From Listeria fleischmannii subsp. fleischmannii LU2006-1 (lineage in GTDB: Bacteria > Bacillota > Bacilli > Lactobacillales > Listeriaceae), in assembly GCF_000344175.1 (NCBI RefSeq), contig NZ_ALWW01000015.1:1-54091 (forward strand): a DNA stretch of 54,091 nucleotides. The letters run 5' to 3'. Both the position numbers and the translations under genes were made by a program. Positions 46,490-54,091 of the stretch are shown piece by piece. Each line of letters begins with the position of its first letter. Position 1 is the stretch's first letter. The notes under the pieces were generated by a model. That model was not told the origin of the DNA, searched no databases, and saw nothing but the letters and a program-made list of their open reading frames with translations.

Positions 46490-49400
46490 TCATTCTTTAT
46501 TGTCTAGCTTGGCTTTTTTTCGCGCCTCTCTGGCTAATCGCCTTGCTTCACGTTCAGGATCCACCGTTTTTTCGGAACGATTAGCTAAACGCTCTTTTCG
46601 TCTTGCTTCACGTCTTGCTTTAGCATCCTCCGCGCTCTCCGTATTCTCACCGGCAGCTTCTGTTCCAAGCACTTTAGAGATGTCTACACCTGCCATATTC
46701 GCATAGCGTGTAAAACGACGGAGGGCATCTTCTTTTGTGGCATTTGAAATAGAAAGCGCCGTATCAGGATTGGCTTTGTAAAGCGCAGAAAATCTTGTTT
46801 CTCGTTTCAAAAAGTCATAGAACTGGTTGAAATCTGGTTTTTTAAAGTCCATGACCATCGGATTCTTCCCTTTTTCTATTAAGTCTGGGTTGTAGCGATA
46901 TAAATTCCAGTAGCCGCATGAAACAGCCAAATCCGTCTCTGTTAACATCGTTTTCATCCCGGCAGAAATCCCATGTGTAATACACGGCGTATACGCAATA
47001 ATAAGCGATGGTCCGTCAAATTTTTCCGCTTCAAGAAAAGCTTTCATCAATTGCTTTTTATTTGCCCCCATAGCTACTTGTGCCACATATACATTTCCGT
47101 AACTCATTGCCATAAAGCCAAGATCTTTTTTCCCCATGCGTTTTCCAGAACTTGCAAACTTCGCAAGCGCCGACATTGGTGTTGCTTTCGAGGATTGTCC
47201 GCCAGTATTCGAATAAACTTCATTATCCATCACAAGCATATTCACATCTTCCCCAGAAGCCAGTACATGGTCAATGCCACCAAAACCAATATCATACGCC
47301 CAACCATCGCCGCCAATCATCCACTGCGATCTTTTTAGGAATAAATCGCGTTTGGCATAAAGCGCTTCAAGTTCAGCATGACCATCCATTTCCGCTAAAA
47401 GGGCCAGTTGTAAGTCTTCCGCGCGTTCTCGCGTCCCTTCGCTTTCATGCATCCCGTCCCGCCAATTCGAAAGCGCTACATGCAGATTTTCTGACACTTC
47501 GTTTTGTTCTAAAACAACGTCCACCTCATGTGCTAAAGCTTCACGAAGCGTCTTATTCGCAAGATGCATCCCAAAGCCGTATTCCGCATTATCCTCTAAA
47601 AGAGAATTGGCCCATGCCGGACCATGCCCATCTTGATTTACCGTATACGGCGTTGCAGGCGCTGAGGCTCCCCAAATAGAAGAACAGCCCGTCGCATTCG
47701 CAATCATCATTCGATCACCGAAAAGTTGCGTTAAAAGTTTTACATATGGCGTTTCCCCGCAACCCGCACACGCACCAGAAAATTCGAGTAGCGGTTGTTC
47801 AAACTGACTACCAGGCAGCGTTTCTTTTTTCCCAGGATTTGGCTTCGGCGTAACTGTTACTGCATATGACCAGTTATCCGCCTCTTTTTCTTCCATTTCC
47901 TCAAAAGGCTTCATAACAAGCGCCTTATCTTTAGCCGGGCAAGCGTGGGCACATAAATTACAGCCTGTACAATCTAACGGAGAGACTTGAATTCGGTAAC
48001 CTAGCCCGTCTTTACCGCGCATTTCTCGCGTTATAAATCCAGCTGGAGCAGCCTCTTTTTCAGCTTCGTTCACCAAAACGGGCCGAATTGCCGCATGCGG
48101 ACAAACAAAAGCACATTCGTTACACATCGTGCAGTTATCTGAAACCCATTCCGGCACTTCAAGCGCAATGCCACGTTTTTCGTAAGCCGCTGTACCTTGC
48201 GGGTAGCTGCCGTCTACCATACCGTTTTCGATGAGGGCACCAACAGATAGCGAATCTCCTTCTAGGCGGTTTACGGGTTCCAAAATGCGGCTCACATAAG
48301 CTGGTTTGTCCGCATCTTGCGGCACGTTTTCTATTTCGCTGTTTTTCCAAGAAGAAGGAATTTCTATTTTTTTCAAATGCGCAAGTGTGTCATCCATGGC
48401 ACGAATATTTTTTTCGGCAAGCCTCATATCTTTTTTCCCATAGGTGCGAACGGCAGAATCCTTAAGTGCCTGAAAAGCTTCCTCAAACGGTAAAATAGAA
48501 GTTAATTTGAAGAACGCCGTTTGCATCACCGTATTCATTCGACGTCCAAGACCTGCATTTGCGGCAATTTTAATCGCATTGATCGTATAAAATTGAATGT
48601 TTTTTTCAGCTAAATTGCGTTTCATTTGCGCCGGTAAATGCCGTTCCAATTTATCCTCATTCCAAACGGTATTTAAAAGGAACGTTCCGCCTGGCTTAAG
48701 CCCTTTTAATAAATCATATTGGGTGACATAAGACGCCGAAGAGCAGGAAACAAAATTAGGCTCTGAAATTAAATAGGCTGACCGAATCCGGTTTTCACCA
48801 AAACGCAAATGGGATATCGTTAGCCCGCCTGATTTTTTCGAGTCATAGGAAAAATAGCCTTGTACATTTAAATCCGTGTGGTCGCCAATAATTTTAATCG
48901 CCGCTTTGTTTGCCCCAACGGTCCCATCAGATCCAAAACCAAAAAATTTACATTGAAAAGTTTGTTTATTTGTTAAATCTTTGGAACCTACGGACGGGAT
49001 AGATAGATGCGTCACATCGTCAATAATACCAATTGTGAAGCGGGATTTTGGCTTGCTACTTGTTAGGTGCGAATAAACACCCAGTATCTGGTCTGGCGTC
49101 ACATCTTTTGAACCTAATCCGTAGCGTCCGCCAATCACAAGTGGTCTCGTTTCTGCATCATAAAGCGCGCTTTGAACGTCTAATAAAAGGGGCTCACCAG
49201 ACGCGCCTGGCTCCTTCGTTCTGTCAAGCACGGCGACACGTTCGACTGTTTTTGGCATTTTTTCTAAAAAAACCTCCGCCGGAAATGGACGATACAAGCG
49301 AATATTTAGCAGTCCGACTTTTTTCCCCTCACGCATAAGCTCATCGATGACTTGTTCGATTACGGGTGTCACTGATCCCATCGCGACAATAATATCGGTC

Positions 49401-50203
49401 GCCTCGGCGTGTCCGTAATAGTTAACTAAATCGTAATTTGTCCCTCTTAATGTATTTATTTCGCTCATATAATCACGTATGATGGTAGGGATGTTTTCGT
49501 AGTATTCATTGACGGTTTCTCGTTGTTGGAAGAAAATGTCCGGGTTTTGGTTGGATCCAGACGTTGTAGGATGATTGGGTGACATGGCTCTTTTTCGAAA
49601 CTCGGCGAGGGAACTTTTATCCAAAAGAGCTTCTAGTTCTGCGTAATCGAGCACTTCGATTTTTTGAAGTTCGTGGCTCGTTCTAAAGCCATCAAAAAAG
49701 TTGATAAACGGCAGTCGCCCTTTTAATGTGGAAAGGTGCGCAACGGCTGATAAATCCATTACTTCTTGAACCGACCCTTCTGCAAGCATCACGAAGCCGG
49801 TCTGTCTAGCCGCCATCACATCACTATGATCTCCAAAAATATTTAGTGAAGCAGCTGAAATCGTTCGTGCGGACACGTGAAAGACGGTTGGGAGTAATTC
49901 CCCTGCAATTTTATACATGTTCGGTATCATAAGTAGTAACCCTTGCGAGGCGGTATACGTACTCGTTAAAGCTCCTGCACGAAGCGATCCGTGAACGGTT
50001 CCAGCCGCTCCTGCTTCTGATTGCATTTCGACAACTTTGACTTTTTTCCCAAATAGATTTTCCTTACCCGCTGATGACCACTCATCTACAAGCTCAGCCA
50101 TTGTGGAGCTTGGCGTAATCGGATAAATAGCGGCTACTTCAGTAAACGCATAGGAAATATAGGCCGCTGCTGTATTTCCATCCATTGTTCTTTGTTTTCG
50201 CAT
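46490..50203 (-). CDS. nifJ: Pyruvate:ferredoxin/flavodoxin oxidoreductase
   Basis: About 1237 aa, a single-chain PFOR. Pyruvate + CoA + oxidised flavodoxin/ferredoxin gives acetyl-CoA + CO2 + reduced carrier. Order: N-terminal TPP-pyrimidine domain (MDGNTAAAYISYAF, YPITPSSTMAELVDEW), gamma domain, two 4Fe-4S clusters (CTMCNECAFVCP and CTGCNLCAHACP, about residues 680-750), then the TPP-binding domain (SGACAGCGETPYVKLL, GGDGWAYDIGFGG, DNEVYSNTGGQSSKAT). I prefer ATG 50203 to TTG 50236, as related proteins begin near MRKQRTMDGNTAA. The last 45 or so residues are an unusual Arg/Glu/Lys-rich tail. Confidence 0.95.
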   Translation of the reverse strand: MRKQRTMDGNTAAAYISYAFTEVAAIYPITPSSTMAELVDEWSSAGKENLFGKKVKVVEMQSEAGAAGTVHGSLRAGALTSTYTASQGLLLMIPNMYKIAGELLPTVFHVSARTISAASLNIFGDHSDVMAARQTGFVMLAEGSVQEVMDLSAVAHLSTLKGRLPFINFFDGFRTSHELQKIEVLDYAELEALLDKSSLAEFRKRAMSPNHPTTSGSNQNPDIFFQQRETVNEYYENIPTIIRDYMSEINTLRGTNYDLVNYYGHAEATDIIVAMGSVTPVIEQVIDELMREGKKVGLLNIRLYRPFPAEVFLEKMPKTVERVAVLDRTKEPGASGEPLLLDVQSALYDAETRPLVIGGRYGLGSKDVTPDQILGVYSHLTSSKPKSRFTIGIIDDVTHLSIPSVGSKDLTNKQTFQCKFFGFGSDGTVGANKAAIKIIGDHTDLNVQGYFSYDSKKSGGLTISHLRFGENRIRSAYLISEPNFVSCSSASYVTQYDLLKGLKPGGTFLLNTVWNEDKLERHLPAQMKRNLAEKNIQFYTINAIKIAANAGLGRRMNTVMQTAFFKLTSILPFEEAFQALKDSAVRTYGKKDMRLAEKNIRAMDDTLAHLKKIEIPSSWKNSEIENVPQDADKPAYVSRILEPVNRLEGDSLSVGALIENGMVDGSYPQGTAAYEKRGIALEVPEWVSDNCTMCNECAFVCPHAAIRPVLVNEAEKEAAPAGFITREMRGKDGLGYRIQVSPLDCTGCNLCAHACPAKDKALVMKPFEEMEEKEADNWSYAVTVTPKPNPGKKETLPGSQFEQPLLEFSGACAGCGETPYVKLLTQLFGDRMMIANATGCSSIWGASAPATPYTVNQDGHGPAWANSLLEDNAEYGFGMHLANKTLREALAHEVDVVLEQNEVSENLHVALSNWRDGMHESEGTRERAEDLQLALLAEMDGHAELEALYAKRDLFLKRSQWMIGGDGWAYDIGFGGIDHVLASGEDVNMLVMDNEVYSNTGGQSSKATPMSALAKFASSGKRMGKKDLGFMAMSYGNVYVAQVAMGANKKQLMKAFLEAEKFDGPSLIIAYTPCITHGISAGMKTMLTETDLAVSCGYWNLYRYNPDLIEKGKNPMVMDFKKPDFNQFYDFLKRETRFSALYKANPDTALSISNATKEDALRRFTRYANMAGVDISKVLGTEAAGENTESAEDAKARREARRKERLANRSEKTVDPEREARRLAREARKKAKLDNKE

Positions 50204-50322
50204 GATTGCACTTCCAGTCTCTATTTTTTTGCTCAACCTTTATCATAGTCATTGTACACCAGTTTCGCCCGCTTCTCAATTGGCATTTTTTCCTGTTTTT
50301 TACATGTGGAAGATTATGAATG

Positions 50323-50376
50323 AAAAAAGAACGAACAATCAAGTTTATTTCATTTCCAAACTTGATTGTTCGTTCT
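50323..50376 (-). terminator. Terminator after the aldo/keto reductase gene
   Basis: A perfect 19-bp stem (50328-50346 with 50358-50376) around an 11-nt loop, followed by six U on the minus strand. It separates the reductase gene from nifJ. Confidence 0.92.
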
Positions 50377-50406
50377 CTACTATTTTTGTCTGTCAAAAGA
50401 AGCATG

Positions 50407-51252
50407 TTAATCATGTATTTTTATACTATTCAACCGTTCGACAAATTCCGGGTTTTCTTGAGGATTCGGCGCTGCTTTGTCTAATTCGCCAATTTGGGCC
50501 ATTTCTTCTGCGCTAAGTTCAAAGTCAAATAGATTAAAATTTTCTTCAATCCGTTCTTTATGGGTCGATTTAGGAATGACAATTTGGCCATTTTGTAAGT
50601 TCCAACGCAAGGCCACTTGAGCCACTGTTTTTCCATGTACTTCCGCTACTTTCTGTAGAATAGAATTCGAAAAAATCCCTTCTTTCCCTTCTGCAAGAGG
50701 CGCCCAAGCTTCAAGTTGAATATTGTGACTTGCCGCGACTTCCTTTAGTTCCTTTTGCTGATGAAACGGATGAACCTTTACCTGATTCACTGCAGGCGTC
50801 ACCTTATTATTTAAAAGAAAATCTAAAACTCTTCCACTCATAAAATTAGATACGCCAATTGCGCGAATTTTTCCTTCCGCGTATAGTTCTTCCATGGCAC
50901 GCCAAGCGCCATAAATGTCATTATAAGGCTGGTGAATCAAATATAGATCCACATAATCTAGGCCTAGTTTTTCAAGTGACGCATAAAATGCGCGTTTAGC
51001 CCCCTCACTTGTGGCATCTTGAATCCAAAGTTTAGTTGTAATAAACAATTCCTCACGCGGGACGCCACTCCGTTTAATCGCCCTACCGACAGCCTCTTCA
51101 TTTTGATAAACAGCAGCTGTATCAATTAATCGGTATCCCGTTTGAATGGCATGTAATACAGCCTCCTCACACACTTGTAAATCATCTATTTGATAGACGC
51201 CAAAACCAATTTGCGGCATTTCAATTCCATTATTTAGTAGAACCTTTTGCAT
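50407..51252 (-). CDS. Aldo/keto reductase
   Basis: The 281-aa NADPH-dependent TIM-barrel reductase of the AKR5 group reduces aldehydes and ketones, such as methylglyoxal or 2,5-diketogluconate in relatives. Active-site residues are Asp and Tyr in LIDTAAVYQNEEAVG, Lys in FITTKLWIQDATSEG and His in LYLIHQPYNDIYGAW. The cofactor-binding IVIPKSTHKERIEENFNLFDF lies near residue 225-245. TAGGAGGTAG precedes ATG. It corresponds to lmo0823 from memory. Confidence 0.94.
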   Translation of the reverse strand: MQKVLLNNGIEMPQIGFGVYQIDDLQVCEEAVLHAIQTGYRLIDTAAVYQNEEAVGRAIKRSGVPREELFITTKLWIQDATSEGAKRAFYASLEKLGLDYVDLYLIHQPYNDIYGAWRAMEELYAEGKIRAIGVSNFMSGRVLDFLLNNKVTPAVNQVKVHPFHQQKELKEVAASHNIQLEAWAPLAEGKEGIFSNSILQKVAEVHGKTVAQVALRWNLQNGQIVIPKSTHKERIEENFNLFDFELSAEEMAQIGELDKAAPNPQENPEFVERLNSIKIHD

Positions 51253-51278
51253 ATTTACTACCTCCTAACTAATAGATT

Positions 51279-51507
51279 GGTCTACATGATATGCAGACCG
51301 CTCAGACTGCTGACAAACGGCAATCTTCGTTGTTAGTACCTTCCGTTCCGGTGCTTACGTACTCGAGTACGCTCCGCTCCGGTACAGAGGCACTGCCTAG
51401 AATCTCACCATTTGTCAGCAGTCTGATTTTGGTGAGATTCGTTTTGTTCTGCGTAAACTTTGAGTTTTTCTAAAAGCTGAGCGGTCTACATGATATGCAG
51501 ACCGCTC
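51279..51507 (-). repeat. Terminator-nested interspersed element, copy 3 (inverted)
   Basis: A 179-bp body (51304-51482), inverted relative to copies 1 and 2, is flanked by identical 25-bp copies of GGTCTACATGATATGCAGACCGCTC (51279-51303 and 51483-51507). The right copy extends to a 9-bp stem (GAGCGGTCT/AGACCGCTC), so it is the full original terminator of the esterase gene; the left copy lacks the outer GAGC. The core keeps CAGACTGCTGACAAA-type inverted repeats and CGTACTCGAGTACG. It lies between the esterase and reductase genes, just upstream of the reductase ribosome site. Confidence 0.9.
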
Positions 51508-51511
51508 CAAT

Positions 51512-52555
51512 TTATTTTTCATCTAAAAATTCTTGAATTAAGTTATAGGTTTCTTCTGCTGCCGCTGTTTCAGTATTCATGAAATCATGCGGTACTTTAT
51601 CAAAGCGTTTTGCAAAGACTGGTACACCAGCATTTTTTAATTTTTCCGCATACGCCTCGCCTTGGTCACGTAGTGGATCGTATTCTGCCGTAACGAGGAA
51701 GGTTTTCGGTAAATCGCTCAAATCTTTACTGCGAATTGGTGCAACGAGTGGGTCATATTTACGGTCCGTTGCATTACGCAAGTATAGTTTGAAATATTTA
51801 TCAAGCGATTCTTTCGTAAGTACATACCCCTCACTAAATTCATCCATCGATGGGTATAAAACAGAAGCATCACGGCTAAATATATCCGTAGCCGGATAAA
51901 GTAAAATTTGCTTGCTGATTTCTGGCTGTCCTTTCGCTTTAGCAAGCTGTGCCACAACCGCCGCAATATTTGCTCCCGTGCTATCACCTGCTACAATTAA
52001 TTGATCGTTTTTGTTACGCAAGCTAGTACGGTGACTTGCTGCCCAAAGAAGTGTTGCATACGCATCTTCAATAGCTGCTGGGAATGGATTTTCTGGCGCT
52101 AGACGATAATCAACGGATACAACACGTGCGCCCGTTTTTTGAACTAACTTACGCGCAATTGTGTCGTGCGTTTGAAGTCCCCCAGTAATAAAGCCGCCCC
52201 CGTGAAAATAAATAATAATGTCATATGGACCTTCTTCTTTTGGCGTATAAATCCGTAGCGGAATTTTCCCAGCTGGACCATCAATTTTTTTATCTTCGGT
52301 ATCTCCAATTTCAATTTGTTTCGCTGCCGGAATAGCTTTTTCAGCGAGACGCATGTATTTATAGCGTGAATCCACATCAGAAAGCGGCGCCTTTTTCTTC
52401 ACATAATCTTGCGCGGCCTCTTCTAAATTATCCAAGACTTCTGGATCATAATCACGTTTTCCAACTGCTTTTTTATAAATAAATAAAGCGGCTAGAAGTG
52501 GTAATAAAATGATACCAAAAATAAGGATACCTACCCATTTCAATGTATTTTTCAA
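51512..52555 (-). CDS. Membrane-anchored HSL-family esterase/lipase
   Basis: 347 aa. An N-terminal membrane helix (WVGILIFGIILLPLLAALFIY, residues 7-27) is followed by an alpha/beta-hydrolase domain of the hormone-sensitive-lipase family. The oxyanion HGGG is in YFHGGGFITGG, the nucleophile in GDSTGAN, Asp in EYDPLRDQG near 290, and His in VPHDFMNT near 320. The anchor suggests action at the membrane surface on lipids or other esters. Start is TTG 52555 behind AAGGAGATG. Confidence 0.9.
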   Translation of the reverse strand: MKNTLKWVGILIFGIILLPLLAALFIYKKAVGKRDYDPEVLDNLEEAAQDYVKKKAPLSDVDSRYKYMRLAEKAIPAAKQIEIGDTEDKKIDGPAGKIPLRIYTPKEEGPYDIIIYFHGGGFITGGLQTHDTIARKLVQKTGARVVSVDYRLAPENPFPAAIEDAYATLLWAASHRTSLRNKNDQLIVAGDSTGANIAAVVAQLAKAKGQPEISKQILLYPATDIFSRDASVLYPSMDEFSEGYVLTKESLDKYFKLYLRNATDRKYDPLVAPIRSKDLSDLPKTFLVTAEYDPLRDQGEAYAEKLKNAGVPVFAKRFDKVPHDFMNTETAAAEETYNLIQEFLDEK

Positions 52556-52632
52556 TTGCGCTCATCTCCTTATCAGTAACTTACCTACTAAGTATAGCAG
52601 GTTTATTTCCGTTAACCAATTATAACGCTGTA

Positions 52633-52702
52633 TGAATTTTTAAACATAATTTTGAATAAAAATAAATTATTTGTTGTCAAAACTTAGAATTAATGTTAAT
52701 AT
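52633..52702 (+). promoter_or_regulatory. argGH promoter with two ARG boxes
   Basis: TTGTCA (52674-52679), 17 bp, TAATAT (52697-52702) is a strong SigA promoter. Two imperfect ARG boxes, TGAATTTTTAAACA (52633-52646) and TGAATAAAAATAAA (52653-52666), lie upstream and start 20 bp apart, suiting side-by-side ArgR/AhrC binding on one face of the helix. Confidence 0.6.
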
Positions 52703-52743
52703 AAATTAAATTAATTGTATATTTATGAATAGGGGATGTTAAA

Positions 52744-53958
52744 ATGGTAAAAGAAAAACTCGTTCTGGCTTATTCTGGGGGACTTGATACATCTGTTGCA
52801 ATTAAATGGTTGACCCAGTCCAATTATGACGTCATTGCTTGCTGTTTAGACGTGGGGGAAGGGAAAGATCTTGATTTCATTAAAGAAAAAGCTTTAGAAG
52901 TTGGGGCTTCTGCGTCTTATACGATTGATGCAAAAGAGGAATTCGCTCAAGATTTCGCTTTAGTGGCACTTCAAGCGCATACGTATTATGAAGGTGAATA
53001 TCCGCTTGTTTCCGCCCTATCCAGACCTTTAATTGCTAAAAAACTCGTTCAAATTGCAGAAAAAGAAGGAGCTAGCGCCATTGCACACGGTTGTACAGGA
53101 AAAGGGAATGACCAAGTTCGCTTTGAAATCGCGATTCATGCACTGGCTCCACATTTAAAAGTGGTGGCTCCTGTACGTGATTGGAAGTGGTCGCGTGAGG
53201 AGGAAATTGCTTATGCGAAAGAAAATAATATTCCTATTCCCATTGATTTAGAAAACCCTTTTTCCGTTGACCAAAATTTGTGGGGACGTAGCAATGAATG
53301 CGGCGTTTTAGAAAACCCGTGGGCAGCCCCACCTGAAGAGGCTTATGATTTAACCGCTGCACTTGAAAATACGCCTGATGCGCCAGATAATATCGAAATT
53401 GCGTTTCAAGGTGGCGTGCCCATTTCTATTAATGATGAGGCGATGCCGCTTGCGGACTTGATTCTTGCGCTGAATCAATTGGCCGGTAAACACGGAATCG
53501 GACGCATTGATCATATTGAAAACCGTTTAGTGGGGATTAAATCGCGCGAAGTGTATGAATGTCCCGGTGCCGTTACCTTAATCACAGCTCATAAAGCGCT
53601 TGAAGACTTGACTTTTGTCCGTGAAATGGCGCATTTCAAACCGATTATTGAGCAAAAAATTAGCGAGACCATCTATAACGGACTTTGGTATTCGCCGCTC
53701 ACAGAAGCACTTATTAACTTCCTCAAAACAACACAGCAATACGTAAATGGCGTCGTTCGCCTTAAACTTTTCAAAGGACACGCGATTGTAACAGGAAGAA
53801 AATCTCCAAATTCCCTTTATGATGAAAACTTGGCCACATATACATCGGCAGACACTTTTGATCAGGAGGCAGCAGTTGGCTTTATTAAGCTTTTCGGTCT
53901 GCCAACAAAAGTAAATGCTGAAATAAATGCACAAAAAAAGGCGATTAGCGAGGTGTAA
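52744..53958 (+). CDS. argG: Argininosuccinate synthase
   Basis: The 404-aa enzyme of arginine biosynthesis: citrulline + aspartate + ATP gives argininosuccinate. The P-loop-like N-terminal [29 protein letters not shown] (citrulline/aspartate site) and [15 protein letters not shown] are diagnostic. TAGGGGAT precedes ATG. argH follows after 3 bp, so they are cotranscribed. Upstream ARG-box-like sites suggest ArgR control. Confidence 0.97.
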   Translation: MVKEKLVLAYSGGLDTSVAIKWLTQSNYDVIACCLDVGEGKDLDFIKEKALEVGASASYTIDAKEEFAQDFALVALQAHTYYEGEYPLVSALSRPLIAKKLVQIAEKEGASAIAHGCTGKGNDQVRFEIAIHALAPHLKVVAPVRDWKWSREEEIAYAKENNIPIPIDLENPFSVDQNLWGRSNECGVLENPWAAPPEEAYDLTAALENTPDAPDNIEIAFQGGVPISINDEAMPLADLILALNQLAGKHGIGRIDHIENRLVGIKSREVYECPGAVTLITAHKALEDLTFVREMAHFKPIIEQKISETIYNGLWYSPLTEALINFLKTTQQYVNGVVRLKLFKGHAIVTGRKSPNSLYDENLATYTSADTFDQEAAVGFIKLFGLPTKVNAEINAQKKAISEV

Positions 53959-53961
53959 ATT

Positions 53962-54091
53962 ATGGAAAAACTATGGGGCGGCCGTTTTGAAGGCGTTAGT
54001 GAAGACTGGATTGATGCGTTTGGTGCCTCGATTCCATTTGACCAAAAATTGGCTAGTGATGATATTACAGGTAGCCTGGCGCATGTCAAAA
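53962..54091 (+). CDS. argH: Argininosuccinate lyase, partial (window end)
   Basis: The first 43 codons: [11 protein letters not shown]...[16 protein letters not shown](L)AHVK, the standard ArgH start. It cleaves argininosuccinate to arginine and fumarate. The ribosome site GCGAGGTG overlaps the end of argG. The gene is cut by the window edge at 54091. Confidence 0.96.
   Translation, partial: MEKLWGGRFEGVSEDWIDAFGASIPFDQKLASDDITGSLAHVK

Noticed and set aside
46500-47679. Plus-strand open frames of 68, 121 and 175 aa opposite nifJ.
   Set aside because: They lie wholly inside a conserved gene on the other strand and have no ribosome sites or family features.

Overview
The window looks like a chromosomal segment of a Listeria species. 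The evidence is a set of low-GC Firmicute genes whose order, read right to left, follows the L. monocytogenes block I remember as roughly lmo0823 to lmo0866. That block runs aldo/keto reductase, nifJ, fbp, LMCA1-type Ca2+ ATPase, glutamine-type ABC transporter, TetR plus paired SMR pumps, ddl, murF, hydrolase and DEAD-box helicase. Protein divergence from the L. monocytogenes proteins I remember, and argGH sitting next to this block, suggest a different and possibly more distant Listeria species. No database search was possible, so this assignment is inference.

Layout. 0-5.3 kb: a YhgE/Pip-type membrane protein, an orphan glutamate decarboxylase and a hexapeptide acyltransferase behind a palindromic promoter. 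5.4-11.6 kb: a GntR-controlled catabolic operon (amidohydrolase, DgaE-like PLP enzyme, DgaF-like KDPG aldolase, KDG-type kinase, GntP permease), probably for an amino-sugar acid. 11.7-13.8 kb: an arsRBC arsenic-resistance cassette. 13.8-25.1 kb: housekeeping genes (cshA-like helicase, murF, ddl, SMR pair with TetR, glutamine-type ABC transporter, RidA). 25.2-31.5 kb: membrane transport (Ca2+ ATPase, ABC exporter, PsiE, AEC permease). 31.5-37.3 kb: a secreted chitinase with a cre site, a GGDEF protein and class III FBPase. 37.6-43.4 kb: an AT-rich surface-polymer operon (TagD, glycosyltransferase, CDP-glycerol glycerophosphotransferase, XcbB/CpsF-like, DUF6270-like) and a divergent secreted protein. 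43.4-54.1 kb: a CtpE-like P-type ATPase, an acetyltransferase, pyruvate:flavodoxin oxidoreductase, aldo/keto reductase, an esterase and the start of the argGH operon.

Two features stand out. First, three copies (19.1, 28.1 and 51.3 kb) of a structured intergenic element of about 175-200 bp are each inserted in a transcription terminator. In every case the local terminator hairpin is present on both sides of the element. The hairpin sequence differs between loci but is identical within a locus, as expected of a small mobile element that targets and duplicates terminator stem-loops. Second, about a dozen genes are broken by single-base indels, mostly in short homopolymers. Repairing each one restores a protein of normal family length, so these are more likely sequencing errors than real gene loss, although one or two could be real.

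No rRNA, tRNA, CRISPR array, phage gene or transposase gene was seen.
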